Below the pieces are notes generated by a model that did not search any database, had not been told where the DNA came from, and saw only the letters and a list, made by a program, of their open reading frames with translations. From Pyrus communis (lineage: Eukaryota; Streptophyta; Magnoliopsida; Rosales; Rosaceae), in contig NC_084804.1 of assembly GCF_963583255.1 (NCBI RefSeq), forward strand, positions 16,372,723 through 16,436,722: a stretch of 64,000 nucleotides of DNA. The letters run 5' to 3'. The position numbers and the translations under genes are program-made. Below are positions 11,063-23,709 of the stretch, piece by piece (within the stretch, counting starts at the first letter, position 1; every line of letters begins with the position of its first letter).

Positions 11063-11404
11063 TGTTAAACCAAGTCAGAGTTATGGTTGGATAAGGACTG
11101 CATTCCTGAATAAATGTAAAACTTTAGAACTCTCAGGTTTTCAACTCAGAATGTGCATACCCACCAACTGATGGGTTGCGTGTATTTATAATAATTTTGA
11201 TATTACATCAGGGGTTTATCAACCCTATTTAGACGGCAATATTTGAATTTGAATAATACAACATCTGGGAAAACAAACTTTCAAACATTTAAAAATAATC
11301 TAGAACTATCAGAGTTATCATTGGATAAGGACTGCATTCCTGAATAACAGACTTTAGAGTTTAAACATGAGCTGGATTCTTGATAACTCTGACTTGGTCT
11401 AACA
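11063..11404. mobile_element. Probable solo LTR (342 bp)
   Basis: The segment starts TGTTAAACCAAG and ends CTTGGTCTAACA. It is flanked by the 5-bp direct repeat gccta (11058-11062 and 11405-11409), the hallmark of an LTR-retrotransposon insertion. The ends form an unusually long imperfect inverted repeat (about 22 bp, one mismatch). A TATA-like tgtatttataata sits near 11180, as in an LTR promoter. Internally, ttggataaggactgcattcc occurs twice (from about 11087 and 11322). A MITE with a 5-bp target site is the alternative. Confidence 0.55.
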
Positions 11405-11939
11405 GCCTATGTCTCATTTCGAACCTAGCACTTCGATCTGAGGATCCTAAACTCGAGAAGAAGTGTAAGAAAGAGAGGTGGTGGTGGTCACTGTCGTTTG
11501 TTGTGCAGTGCACAGGAGGGTGAGGAGCTGATAGAGAAATGAGAGGTTTAGGGTGAAGAGAGATAAGGAAAAGTGAAGGGGGGATGTCAAAAGAGTTCCA
11601 AGGGAGTTGGAGGGAGAGTGACGTGTGGCAAAAGGAGAAGTGGTCACGAGACCCACAATAAAAAAAAAAAATTAAAATTAAGGCAATAAAATAACATAAG
11701 GGAAAATATCTGAAATAGTGAGTTTACCAATATACCCTTCGACTTCGTAAGTCTGTAAAATTTTCATCGTAATTTGAATTCGATTCTGCTTGTGCCCATA
11801 CATTTGTAACAACGAGTACTACATGAATACGGTAAAATAGTAGCTCATACGCGTCATGAAATGACAGTTAACGAAAGTCAACAATCTCTTCTCAAGAGCA
11901 TTTTTGTCAATTCACACTTATAAAATTAATAAAACCATA
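11405..11939. other. Non-coding stretch
   Basis: GA-rich then AT-rich sequence. No gene or clear repeat boundary is seen. Confidence 0.4.
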
Positions 11940-12891
11940 AAATTAGGGACGGGTTGGCACAAGAGCTTAATTTTTTTTTGAAAAAAATTAGAGGGAAACA
12001 ACGTTTGCAAGACGAAATTTTAGAGTATTTCGTAGGGTAAACCATTTAATATGGGAAAATTTTTGATATTTTGGGTTAACATTTGCCCGACGAAAATAAC
12101 GTTGTGACCCGACGAATATGTATATTTTTGCCCGACGACCTTCACCTATTCGTAGAGCAAACACTAAAAATCTATTTATTTTTTTCTTATTTTATCTATT
12201 TATTTATTTTCCAAAGGTTAAAAGACCATCGAATTTAATTATTAGGTCCCTTTAATTAGTGATTATACTCTCAATTAGCATTCTTAAAAAAATCATCGAA
12301 ATCGGTCCTAAAATAATCGTTAATTTGTGATAATCTGTTTGTAACCCTTGAAAGAATTTGTCCCATTATTTAATCCCGAAAGTTTATTTTTGGTGAGTAT
12401 TGATGTAAACGATCTTGAAGTACTACAAACAAGTTTAATGGTTGGAAAGTTGAAATTAGTTTCGTAGACTCTATATCATGTCAAAACAAATATTCTACAA
12501 ACACTTACAGTTTATTCTACTTAAGTAAAATGTAAGATTTTGTGGTAACCACTAGTGTAAATATTTTGAATTGATGTTCGTTATTGTATTCCTCTAAAGA
12601 CAAGGAGTGTAGTTGTAAAAAATCATTAAAATTGGAGCTAAAATAACATTAAATCATGTTTTTTCATTTCTAATCGTCAAAAGATTTTGTCTTGTTATTT
12701 AATCCTCCAAAGTTTTTTTTCTTGTGATTTTTTGCGTATGCGATCTTAGAGTATATACAAACAAGTTTGATGGTTGAATCGTTGAAATTAGTTTCGTAGA
12801 CTGCGTATTCTATGAAAACAATATATTCAACTAACACTTTTATTTTATACTTTCCATTAAGTAGAATGTAAGATTTTGTGATAACAACTAG
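11940..12891. repeat. GACGAA-rich repeat with 330-bp tandem units, left part
   Basis: The first half has several copies of the phrase (g)cccgacga. From 12291 a unit beginning aatcat(c/t)(g/a)aaat repeats at 12621, a 330-bp period. Each unit contains gttgaaattagtttcgtaga and gtaagattttgtg. The second unit is cut at 12891 by the Copia element and resumes at 23849. This is probably a diverged transposon or small satellite; its class is not determined. Confidence 0.6.
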
Positions 12892-14145
12892 TAAAATTGG
12901 TACCTGGTGGAATAACCTGTATATAAAAATTGTAATCCGCTGGATTGACTAGTCAAGCCCGTTAGTCAACTAAGATAGATTTGTTAGTCGATATAAATCG
13001 AAGGTTCAATTTCAAATTTCAATTACAAAAAACTATCTTAATCAGCAAGGCTACAATTCGTTGCAAGTTATTTATGTGTCAAGTGGCCAAGATTGTGAGC
13101 ACGTACCATTTAAGTGTTCAATAGATATATGTATCAAGTATGTGTATGTGAGATGTGTGACACAATAAAAATAACTTGAACAAAATATATTTTTTGCCAG
13201 AAAAACCAACCTCTGGGTTAAAAAGTCGGGGACTCTCCATTGAGTCCAATCCACTAGTGTAAACAAAGGTTCATACAAAGATCACACAAGATGGAGCAGC
13301 TTTACCTTTGTGCAACCTTGTTTTACACGAGATGGACTCATTCGGTCTTCACGAAGTGGCAGCTCCTCCTGAGCTTATCACCTTGTGCACCGAGATCAAC
13401 ACGATCAATGATATGATATGATTTGATGATATGCACATGAAATCTGGATTCAAATGACCAATCAAATTCTTCAATTAAACAGTTGAAGGAAGGATCTAAC
13501 TTGAACCAAAAGCTTGGTCTAAAAATGAATTTAAAGCTTAAAAACTAGACCAAGACATAAATGCAAAACCTTAAAACAATGCAACCCTAATATACAATGA
13601 TTGGGTGTTTAATGCATGAGGAAGGTTTGGCATCTAAGGTTTCATAAATGGAGAAGATGCAAGCTTAAAGTCTTAAAGCAACTCTCTCTCTCTCTCTAAC
13701 AAATGAATTCTAAAACCCCCAAAGTACAATTTGCAACCCAAAAAGTAAATATACCAAAGGAAATCTGATTTTCCATCAGCCAACTTGTCACAAGGACACT
13801 TGTCAGATGCAAAAGAAATCTAGGCAGATCAATGGCTATAAACTGACTACCATCATAAAGTGTCAGTTAGCCCATGTGGGCAGTCTTAATCTGTGTGCCT
13901 AGACAGTTGGAAGTCAGCGCGTAAAACTAACTAGACAATTAAATTAGATAAAATGCAACACAAATAGAGATATGAGATACACATGCATGAACAAACCATT
14001 TGAGATGAAATGTGCCACTTCTTGAACATTTCCTCCAGCAGCACCAGCCCATAATCTGAGTATATCCTATAGCTAGATTGAGCATGTGTGATGGTTTAAT
14101 TACAATATTTGACAAGGAAAGCCAAACACTTAAGACTAAACTTCA
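12892..14145 (-). repeat. Left LTR (3' LTR) of Copia element 1, 1254 bp
   Basis: It matches 20696-23848 after removal of the insertions there. It begins TAAAATTGGTACC (TG mutated to TA) and ends ...AACTTCA, directly followed by the element's purine tract (read on the minus strand). Uninterrupted, it serves as the reference for the original LTR sequence. Confidence 0.88.
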
Positions 14146-15614
14146 TAATCTCCCCATTTGGCTTTTCTTGACAAAATACCCAAGCCTATAACTAATTTCA
14201 CTTAAAACTCAGACTCAAGAGAAGATCAATCAACAGAAGACCAAGTAACAACTCTTGCAAAAGAACAACTCTTGACAAGAACAAGTAAAATTTATCGTGG
14301 GTAAAAGACTTGCAAGATATAAAGCACAACGGAATTTTTCTCTCTCATTTTGTCATGGTAAGACAAAGAAAAGGTAGAAAATCAAAGAGAACAGTCAGAT
14401 TTGCTGCAAATACACAGGACAAGAACAACAAGAGCACAACAGATAAAGAATATGCACTAGATCAAATGAATATGCCCAAGCAAAGTGTAGCAACAATTAG
14501 ACTAGTAACAAGTAAGCACGAAAAGATGCATGCGTTGTGATTGAACTTCCCCATAATGGAAACTCCCCCAGAAATGATGCTTGCAATATGAACAGATTCT
14601 TGACCAAGATTACCACACAAAATTAAAGAATTGCACCAATAGACAACCAACAACATAACAACTTGAGAGAATGAGCTACGGTGTAGCTTGAATATCTATG
14701 CTTCTAAGAGATACGTAATTTGAAGAACACAAAAAGATAGACGTGCAATGCAGTTCTCAATGGACGAATCTTCTAAGGAATACACAAATATTAATAATGA
14801 GATTAACACAAGCTCATAATCCTACAATGATGTGTCAAGGTATGGGAGAAATGATTTGTAATAGCCGTCTTAAAATCATAGAACAAAGCATTCAATCTCA
14901 AAAGCATTTTCAAGTTAACCATGGTTTTAATATTCCACTGACCTTAAGAGACAACATTTCCTACATAATATGAACAATGGACAAGACTCACAAAAAGCAA
15001 GGCATAATCCTTGGAAAAAAAAAAAAAAAAGCTAACTTTGGTGAAGAACTTGAGTGAGGCACCAATTGGAGAAATGCCAAGGTCATTTGAATGAAGGTGA
15101 AATTTTGATGAATCACCATTGATTTTTTATAGAATTTGATTCATGACCTATGGAACAAGATCTTGAAGCACCACATATGACATTGCATGGAAGGCCAAAA
15201 TGAAGGGATTTTCCCATTTGATAATATATACTTTTTTTTAAGACACCACTTTCATGTAACACTCTCCCATTTGATTTTTTTTTTCTTTTAATTTTAGGAA
15301 GAGGACAAAAAGACGAGAATTGGCACATGGTCCATATTAGAGTAAGTAGAGTCACTACCACTCAATTAGGACCAAGGCAACATTAAATTCAAGTACACCA
15401 CCAGATTTGGATGATTGGAAAAATAATTTTTCAAAGGCCACCAAGATTATAGGGAGAACCTTCGACATTACAGTGAATAATTATCCAAGGATAATCACAA
15501 AAATATCATGAATGTATGACAGTTATGATAAGCATATAGAGAGATAAAACATAGGTATCTGATGAGCATGCTGACAAGACAGACACAACCTGGAAGCGTA
15601 ACTATTCAAACAAT
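14146..15614 (-). other. Non-coding 3' region of Copia element 1 with polypurine tract
   Basis: The purine tract (plus strand tctccccattt, 14150-14160) abuts the LTR. The rest, up to the RNase H stop at 15615, has no long coding frame and no recognised domain. At about 1.45 kb it is longer than a minimal Copia 3' region. An eroded extra reading frame cannot be excluded. Confidence 0.5.
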
Positions 15615-17089
15615 TCAGTTTATAACAGAAATGCCAATAGACCGTCGAAGATCTTCATACCTTTGATTATCTAGGGCATTACTGAATATGTCAGTTAGTT
15701 GTTTTTCAGTTGGCACAAAGTTTAGTGTAAGAATCTTAGCTTCCACTAGATCTCTAATGAAGTGATGCCTAATGTCAATATGTTTGGTTCTCGAATGTTG
15801 GACAAAGTTCTTAGAAATATCAATTGCACTCATGTTATCACAATAAACAATAAAAGTGGATTGAGATATACCGTAGTCACTGAGTATTTGTTTCATCCAC
15901 ATCAGTTGAGTGCAACAGCTCCAAGCAACCATATATTCTGCCTCAGTAGTAGATAAAGAGACACAATTTTGTTTCTTGTTGTGCCAAGCAACCAAATTGT
16001 TCCCAATATAGAAAGCTCCCCCTGAGGTACTATTTAGATCATTAATGCGCACAGCCCAATCAACATCACTGTACCCAACTAGGTTTTGTGTTGACGTCAT
16101 AAATATATTGAAGTCCATAATCAGTGATCCCACTCACATACTTGATAACCCTCTTAACTGCTTGTAAGTGAGACTCATTGGGATAACTTTGAAATTGTGC
16201 ACATACACCAACAACAAATGTGATGTCTAGTCGACTAATAGTCAGGTAGAGTAAGCTTCCAATCATGCTTTTATACAAAGTCTGATCAACAACCTTGCCA
16301 GTTGAGTCTTTGTGAATTTTGGCACATGTGCTCATTGGAGATCTAGCAGCTTTTGAACTCTTGAAGCCAAACTTCTTCACCAAGTTCTTGGCATACTTTG
16401 TTTGAGAGATGAAGATGTCATCTTCTTCTTGTTTCACTTGAGGTCTAAGGAAGTAGTTTAATTCACCAACCAAGCTCATCTCAAATTCATTTGTCATCAT
16501 ATCAAGAAAATCAGAGGTAGATCCAATCAAGAAAATTAGAGGTAGATCTAACAACTATGTCATCCACATACACTTGAGCAATCACAACATGAGATTTAAA
16601 CTTCTTAACAAATAAGGTTTTATCAACAGAGCCACGAGTATAATCTTGAGTAAGAAGATGAGAAGACAACATGTCACACCAAACATGTGGGGCTTGTTTA
16701 AGATCATAGAGAGTCTTCCTTAGTTTGTACACCTCATCTAGCTTGTGAGGATCCTCAAAGCCTTTAGGTTGTTCCACGTAGACCTCGTCATTAAGATATT
16801 TATTAAGGAATGTGGTTTTGACATCCATTTGAAAAAGTTTGAACTTAGATGGCATGCAATAGCACAAAGAAGTTTGATTGATTCAAGACGAGCAACAGGA
16901 GCGAAAAGTTTCATCAAAATCAACACCTTCAAGTTGAGAGTATCCTTGAGCAACAAGCCTAGCCTTATTTCTGATCACATTTCTTGACTTATTAGATTTG
17001 TTCTTGTAAATCAATTTTGTGACAATAACATTAGTGTTCGATGAACGATTAACAATAGACCAGACTTCATTCCTCTCAAACTGATTCAA
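15615..17089 (-). pseudogene. Copia 1 reverse transcriptase and RNase H (broken)
   Basis: Reading the minus strand, the RT begins near 17089 with an NEVWSIV and KARLVAQGYSQ region. It continues through LYDLKQAPHVW to the active-site YVDD at about 16562-16570, then the RT C-terminal part (LNYFL, FISQTKYA). RNase H follows, with GYSDVDWA, STTEAEY and TKHIDIRHHF near its end. The frame changes at least twice (around 16870 and 16510-16550, and again near 16070-16130), so no full protein is made. Confidence 0.92.
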
Positions 17090-17254
17090 CTCTTCCTACA
17101 TGGTCAAGATACATTCTTCATCAACTAGAGCATCTTTGATATTCTTGGGCTCAATCTGGGAGACATAGCAAACATTTGCAACTTCATCAGCAATTTTTCT
17201 ACGAGTTCTAACGCTTTTGTCAATTAGACCCGCAATTTCCTCATCACAATAACC

Positions 17255-17968
17255 TCAGTCCCACTTCGGTTTATCCTTGAATTGGACATGAGAATCTTGA
17301 TCAGTGCTAGATTCACTCTCATTGTCACTTTTTGACACCCCACTTGACTCACTAAAAGTATCATCGTCATCCTTAGAAGAGAGAAGTAACACATCATCAT
17401 TTTTAGTTTTCAAATAAGGAGGACCATCAGTGTCATCCATCTTGACATTTATGGACTTTATGATGGTTTTTGTTCTCAGATTGTAAACTCTATAAGCCCA
17501 ACTTCCGTTGGAGTAACCCAAGAAAATTCCATCATCATTCTTAGTATTAAACTTTGCTAGATGTTCACGATCACATAGAGTGTAGCAAACACTCCCAAAG
17601 ACTTTGAAATATTTTACCATTGACTTCTTACCCTGCCAGAGTTCATAAAGTGTCACATTAGTGCCAGGTCAGAGAAACACCGGATTTGAGATGTAGCAAG
17701 CGGTGTTCATGGCTTCAGCCTAAAAATGCTTTGCCAAGTTTTTGTTGTTAAAAAGCACCTTAGTCATCTCTATCAAAATACTTTTTTTTTTCCTTTCCAC
17801 TACACCATTTTGTTGACAGGTGATTGGAGCAGAAAATTCACGCTTGATGCCGTTTGTTGAACAGAAATCATCAAAGTGACCATTCTCAAACTCAGTTCCA
17901 TGATTAGTTCTGATTCTAACTAGAGCAGTATGGCTAGACAAAGATTCATTCAAGTTTACTCTATACAC
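17255..17968 (-). pseudogene. Copia 1 integrase core and C-terminal part (broken)
   Basis: It contains the Copia integrase signature HGTEFEN, then QQNGVVERK, then after a break ELWQGKKSMVKYFKVFGS and FLGYSNGS. At the catalytic position usually read as SDHG the copy reads TNHG, so an acidic residue is replaced by Asn. Stops separate the two halves around 17656-17720. Confidence 0.88.
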
Positions 17969-18144
17969 AGTGAGAAACTATTGGAAGGTATTAGATTTTT
18001 TTTTTCTTAAAAAGTATACCTAAGTGAATCTAGAGTAGTCATCCACAAGTACCAAGATGTACTTCTTGCCACCAAGAGATAAGGTCTGAATATGAATCAA
18101 TTGAAGAGGCTTAGTTGTTCCAATGTCAGTCATTTTCTTGTGAG

Positions 18145-18747
18145 TCACCCTAGATTGTTTTCCCAATTAACATAATCCACAAACATAAGAGTCAGAAATA
18201 GAAAACGTGGTAGCCCCCTCAAAACCTCATGTTTGGACAACTTCTTGAGGCCTTTGAAGTTCACATGCCCAAGTATCTTGTGCCACAATACACTAGTTTC
18301 ATTCATAGCTTTATGGCACTCGGAGTATTCAGCAACTTTAGAGACATCAATAATGTAGCAATTGTTTCCAGATCTCAGGAGTACAAGCAAGTTCTTTCCA
18401 TGTTCATCCACAATCCAACAACCTCGTTTTGAGAAACACACTTCATCATCTGCATCATCACACAACTGGCTAATTCTAATGATATTTGACTTTAACCCAT
18501 CAATATAGCTAACATTTTCAAGCTTAGGAAATCTAGGGATCTTGACATCACTTTTCCCTATGATCTGAGACTTGTCTCCACCACCAAACACAATACCACC
18601 GCCAATAAAAGGAGTAAGAGATGAGAAAGCCTTATTGTCTCCAGTCATGTGACAAAAGGACCCACTGTCAAGATACCATACATTGGCTTGGTAACATATA
18701 GAGTTTTTAAAAAGACAAGACACCTGTTTAAAGCCTTCTGAACCCAT
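18145..18747 (-). pseudogene. Copia 1 protease and pre-integrase segment
   Basis: An aspartic protease active site WYLDSGSFCHMT lies near 18660-18680, followed by the GAG-pre-integrase motif LWHKILGHVNFKGL. The frame ends at 18145 just before the integrase zinc-finger region is complete. Confidence 0.88.
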
Positions 18748-19599
18748 TTTAGACTTTGCTTAATATTTCCAGATGAAGAAGACTGAACAAGCTGAGCAAT
18801 TTTGTTGACTTCGATTGCCAGACAATCTACATGACCCTTCAGTGAATTGGTCTTTCCAGAGTACAATTTTCTACATTTTGGACGAATGTGCCAACTTCAT
18901 CGTAGTGATGACACATAGGAACACGTCTTGTCTTTGGACATTGTTTGACTTTCTGAGATATAACCTTAGATTCTTTGACAAATTTTGTTTTGGTGGGGAT
19001 AGAACTTGAGCCACTTTCTACATAACCAAGACCAAATTTGTCACCGTGTAGTTTTCCAATACTTAGCATCTTGTCAATTTTTTTAGCCCTAATAGTGAGA
19101 CGAATAACCTTATCATTTGCCTCATTCAGTTCAAATAGTTGTTTCATTTGGCCTCATGATACATCACATTATTTACCTTCAGTGCATGAATTTAATTCGT
19201 CAAGTTTTCTTGAGATTCTAGCAAGTTTTGAACCTGTGCTTCAAAAGTAATAATAACATCATCTTTTTCAACTTTGTCATTGAAATTAGAAGCCTTCTCA
19301 TTCAGCTCCGCAACATGGGCCTCAAGATAATCATTTTTTCATCCAATTCAGTTTTGACTAGACACAGAGACATGTTTTCTTTCTGTTACTCAGCAACCTT
19401 CTCAGTTAACTCAATCTTCTTCACTTTTGTAGTACAAGTCTCATCAAATAAAGAATCATACTTGATGCACAATTCATGATAAGACATATCCTCATTGCCA
19501 TTCAGAACAATCATTATTACTCAAAGACACTTCCTCAATTGGAGCAACAAAAGCAAAAACCTTTTTCTTCAATATCTAATAACTCATCAGAATGCATAG

Positions 19600-20620
19600 A
19601 ACCTTGATCATTGTTATCACTCTAAGTAACCATCATCGCCTTTTTGTGATTTTGACTAAGGAGTTTGGTGTTAGCATAATCAGCAGCACAATGCCCACTT
19701 CCCCTACATGCAAAGCAGGGACCAGCTACATTTAACACAACTTTGTCTCATTTGCTAGTGAACCCTTTGTGCTTCACTCCAGTAGATTGTTTTTCCCGAT
19801 TGTTTAATGACTCGCCAAACCATTTAGAATCCCTTCCTTTGTTTTTGAGAATTCTTCTAAATTGTTTGACAAATAGGGCAAGATCATCTTCTGAGGCATG
19901 TCTACACACATCACCAACAACCTCACAATTCTCAACACTTTGAAGGGCCACTTCTTTTATTTTCTTGGAGTCACTTTCATCCATGTCAAGCTCCATCTCA
20001 TAGGTAATGAGCTTCCCAACCAATTTTCCAAGCTTGATCTCATTTAGGTCCTGAAACTCTTGAATGGCACCTTCTTTGCTTGAAATCTCTTAGGCAAGCA
20101 TTTCAAAATCTTTTGAACAACAATTGTTTCATCAATAAGCTTCCCTAACCCCAAGACTTCACTTGTTAACATTGCAACTTTCTCAAAGAAGACTGAGAAA
20201 GTCTCAGACTCGAGCATTCCCAAATTTCAAATTTTGAATGGGTTATTTGAAGCTTTAAGTCTCTCACTTGCTTATCACCCCCATGAAGAATTCGAAGTTT
20301 GTCCCAAGCTTGCTTGGCAATTGTGCAATATCGAACATGAGCAAACTGATTAGACGAAATGGCATAAACAATTTATTCTTTGCTTTCCTATTAGCCATGG
20401 CTGAAGCAACTTTTCATTGAGTTCATTCATCTTTTGACTTAATCACAGACTCTCCATTGACTAGCCTTGATGGAGCATTCCACTTCAAAATGAGATAATC
20501 AACAGCTATAAAATCTTGAGCCTCAAGGAATATCTGAAACTTCTCGTTCCAAGCAGCATAATTTGTACCATCAAAGAATAGAGGTGTATTGCACGAGCCA
20601 CTGACACGATCACAATCCAT
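19600..20620 (-). pseudogene. Copia 1 gag with CCHC-like knuckle (broken)
   Basis: It starts at 20620 with an N-terminal gag motif (FFDGTNYAAWNEKF), typical of Copia gag. Frames then shift; 20023-19748 continues gag, and near 19700 is a zinc knuckle of form CX2CX4HX4 in which the last Cys is replaced by Tyr. There are several stops. Confidence 0.82.
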
Positions 20621-20680
20621 GGTGAGATTCCACCCAAAACCAACAAATCCCAGAAATCACTCTAAGTATATCTAGAGTTA

Positions 20681-20694
20681 GGCTCTGATACTAA
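20681..20694 (-). other. Primer-binding site of Copia element 1
   Basis: On the minus strand the bases next to the right LTR read TTAGTATCAGAGCC. This corresponds to the usual plant PBS TGGTATCAGAGC, complementary to the initiator methionine tRNA end, with changes in the first bases. It fixes the right LTR as the 5' LTR. Confidence 0.7.
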
Positions 20695-20937
20695 TTGAAA
20701 TTGGTACCAGGTAGAATAACCTATATATAAAAAATGTAATCCAATGGACTGACTAGTCAAGCCCGCTAGTTAACTAAGATAAATTTGTTAGTCAATAAAT
20801 TGAAGGTTCAATTTCCAATTTCAATTACCAAAACCTATCATAATCAGCAAGGCTGCAGTTCATTACAAGTTATTTATGTGTTAAGTAGTCAAGATTGTGA
20901 GCACATACCATTTAAGTGTTCAATAGATATATGTATC

Positions 20938-21821
20938 TAGGGGTGGTATTGGTACAATTATTGTATCAAAACCCATGTACCAATTAGCATACCAAACTTT
21001 TAGTATGACAAAATCTATTACCATTACCATGCCAAACTTTTGGTATACTGAATTTTGGCATGCCAAATAGTTTGGTTGGCATGGTATGGTAATGTTAATT
21101 ACCACTTTGTTTTGGGATATTCTTTTGGGCCAAAATTTGATTTTTTTTTTCCCAACCCAATTCAAGGCCCAAACGTGTTTTGGCCACTCCTCTTGGGTTT
21201 CTAAAATTTTTTTATTTAATTATGAGAATTTTATAGAGATTCATTTAAGAAACAAGAAGTCAATAGATGGAAGAATTGCTGAAAGAACCCAATATCCCCA
21301 AAAAAAAAAAATACAAAGATTCCTAAATTTCATCTCTACATTCTTTAAAATTGTACAAAAATTAACTTGATAGATGAAGCCAGGGAGAAAGACATCTCGA
21401 TTCGATGAAGGAGAAGATGAGATGGACTCCAGAGATAGAGAGTCGCCGGAACTGGAGCAACAGAGATGAAGTCGGTGGCTAGATGAGTGAAAATATAAAG
21501 AGTCGCAGCGCAAGAAGGCTTAGATTTTTTTTACTGAGAAAATAAAAGTTAGAGGGTGGGATGATTAGATAAATGACTAGGAAAAAAATATATAAACTGC
21601 ATATATAATGATAATAATGCTTAATATAAATGATATAATATTAATAGTAGTGGTACGGTATACCATTGGTAATGGTTTTGAATCCATTAACGTACCAAAA
21701 ATGTATGGTACGGTACAAATACTGTACTATTACCAATGGTACAAATTTTTTGGCACAACTTTGGCATGGTACATTTGGTAATTCTGTTGGTATGGTAATT
21801 TGGCAAAAAATTCCACCTTTA
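20938..21821. mobile_element. Non-autonomous hAT-like element in right LTR (884 bp)
   Basis: It is flanked by an exact 8-bp duplication tatgtatc (20930-20937 and 21822-21829); the left LTR carries that sequence once. The ends are TAGGGGTGG and CCACCTTTA, a short imperfect inverted repeat typical of hAT. Subterminal regions are full of TGGTAC/GGTATG-type motifs in both orientations. There is no transposase. Confidence 0.82.
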
Positions 21822-22605
21822 TATGTATCAAGTATGTGTATGTGAGATATGTGACACAATAAAAATAACTTAAGCACAAGATATCTTTTACCGAAAAAAC
21901 CCACCTCTGGGTTAAAAAACTGGGAACTCTCCACTGAGTTCAATCCACTAGTGTAAACAAAGGTTCATACAAAGATCACATAAGCTTATTCCTAGACCCC
22001 TATCTATGCAGCAGTTTTACCTTTGTGCAACCTTGTCTTACACAAGATGGACTTATTTGGTCTTAACAAAGTGATAGCTCTTCCTAAGCTCATCACCTTG
22101 TGGCACCGAGATCAACACGATCGATGATATGATATGATTTTATGATATGCACAAGAAATCTGGATTCAAATGACCAGTCAGTTTCTCCAGCCAAACAGTT
22201 GAAGAAAGAATCTAACTAGAATCCAAGAGCTTGGTCTAAAAGCTTAAAACCAGACCAAGACATAAATGCAAAACCTTAAAACAATGCAACCCTAGTATAC
22301 AATGATTGAGTGTTTAATGCATGATGAAGGTTTGGCAGCTAGGGTTTCATAGATGGAGAAGATGCAAGATCAAAGCCTTAAAGCAACCCTCTCTGTCTAA
22401 CAAATAAATTCTAAAATCCCTATAGAACAATTTGCAACTTTAGAAGCAAATATACCAAAGGAAATCTGATTTTCCATTAGCCAACTTGTCTCAAGGACAC
22501 TTGTTGACTGCCAAAGAATCTAGGCAGATCAATGGCCAGAAACTGACTACCATAAAAAATGTGTTAATCAGCCCATATGGGTTGCCTTAATTTGTGTGCC
22601 TAGAC

Positions 22606-23079
22606 CACTGTTCTAAAAATCCCCGCCTAGTGCTGCCTAGGCGTTAGGCAGCTGGTCACTGCCCGGATTAATGCCTAGGCATTTGAAAATTAAGAAATGA
22701 CGCCTAGACTTATTGAGGCACCTGCCTAGCCCGCCCAGACCCGCTTAGACACCTGTCTAGGTTGCGACTTACTTAGATAGAAAATACATAACTCTCCTTT
22801 TGCATTTTATTATTTCCAATAAATTGTAAGAGACTTATTAAACACTTAAATAACACACACATTATATGTTTACTCTGCATGTTTTCATTATGTTCCAATA
22901 TTTCATAATATATATGTCATTCTATTTTCTAGTTTATAATGAAATTATATATATATTTTAAGTATAAACAAACACTTATTTACACGAAATACAATAGATT
23001 TACTTAAATCCGCTTAGTCGTCTTGGCACTAAGCCCCAATCCCCTGTCCGACTAGCGCCTAACGCTTTTTAGAACCTAG
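22606..23079. mobile_element. Non-autonomous hAT-like MITE in right LTR (474 bp)
   Basis: The flanks gcctagac (22598-22605) and gcctagat (23080-23087) match over 7 of 8 bases; the left LTR has the single gcctagac. The inner ends GTTCTAAAAA and TTTTTAGAAC form an inverted repeat. The interior near both ends is rich in gcctag(g) motifs in both orientations. Confidence 0.78.
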
Positions 23080-23179
23080 GCCTAGATAGCTACAAGTCAG
23101 CGTGTAAAACTAACTAGACATAATGCAACACAAATAGAGATATGAGATGCACATACGTGAACAAATCATTTGAGATGAA

Positions 23180-23709
23180 GAGCTGGTTTGGTATTGTTGT
23201 GCTTTGAAAAAAAAATTGCTTCTGCTGTGCTGTGAGAATAAGCAGCTGTGAAATAAAGTAGTTGGGTGTTTGATAAACTTTTTTGTAAAAGTGCTTTTGG
23301 AAAAAAAAAAAAAAAAAAAAAAAAGAAAAACAGCAATATTATAGTATTTTGGTAAACTTTTATATAAAATAGATGTGACTGTGTGAAATGACCAAAAATG
23401 ATATAATACTAGATGTGCCATTAATTTAATTTTCTTAACAAATAAAGGTGAATTACTAAATATACTTTATTTTTAAAAGAAAAATATTTATAAACTTTAT
23501 CTTAAACATATAATCCAACATTTAACAAGAAATCATAATCCAACATTCAACATATAATCCAACATTTATGATGCTTCACGTTTTCAGTTTTTTTCCACCC
23601 AAAACTGTGAAAATAAGTTGTTTTTAAGTGTTTTTACCAAACACCTTTTTGAGCTCAGCTTTTTTTTATATCCACTTTTTATAAAAGCACCTCAATACCA
23701 AACCAGTAC
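23180..23709. mobile_element. PIF/Harbinger-like (Tourist-type) MITE in right LTR (530 bp)
   Basis: The inverted ends CTGGTTTGGTATTG (left) and CAATACCAAACCAG (right) are flanked by a 3-bp duplication gaa. The left LTR carries the uninterrupted target tgagatgaaatgtgcc. It has a long poly-A run near 23300. Confidence 0.8.

Noticed and set aside
12892..14145. Possibility that the left LTR and right LTR belong to different elements
   Set aside because: They are collinear along their length once the three insertions are removed, the PBS and purine tract lie at the expected inner edges, and the outer flanks join the same tandem repeat unit.
14310..14973. Small frames in the Copia 1 3' region
   Set aside because: Short, without recognised motifs, on the strand opposite to the element's genes.
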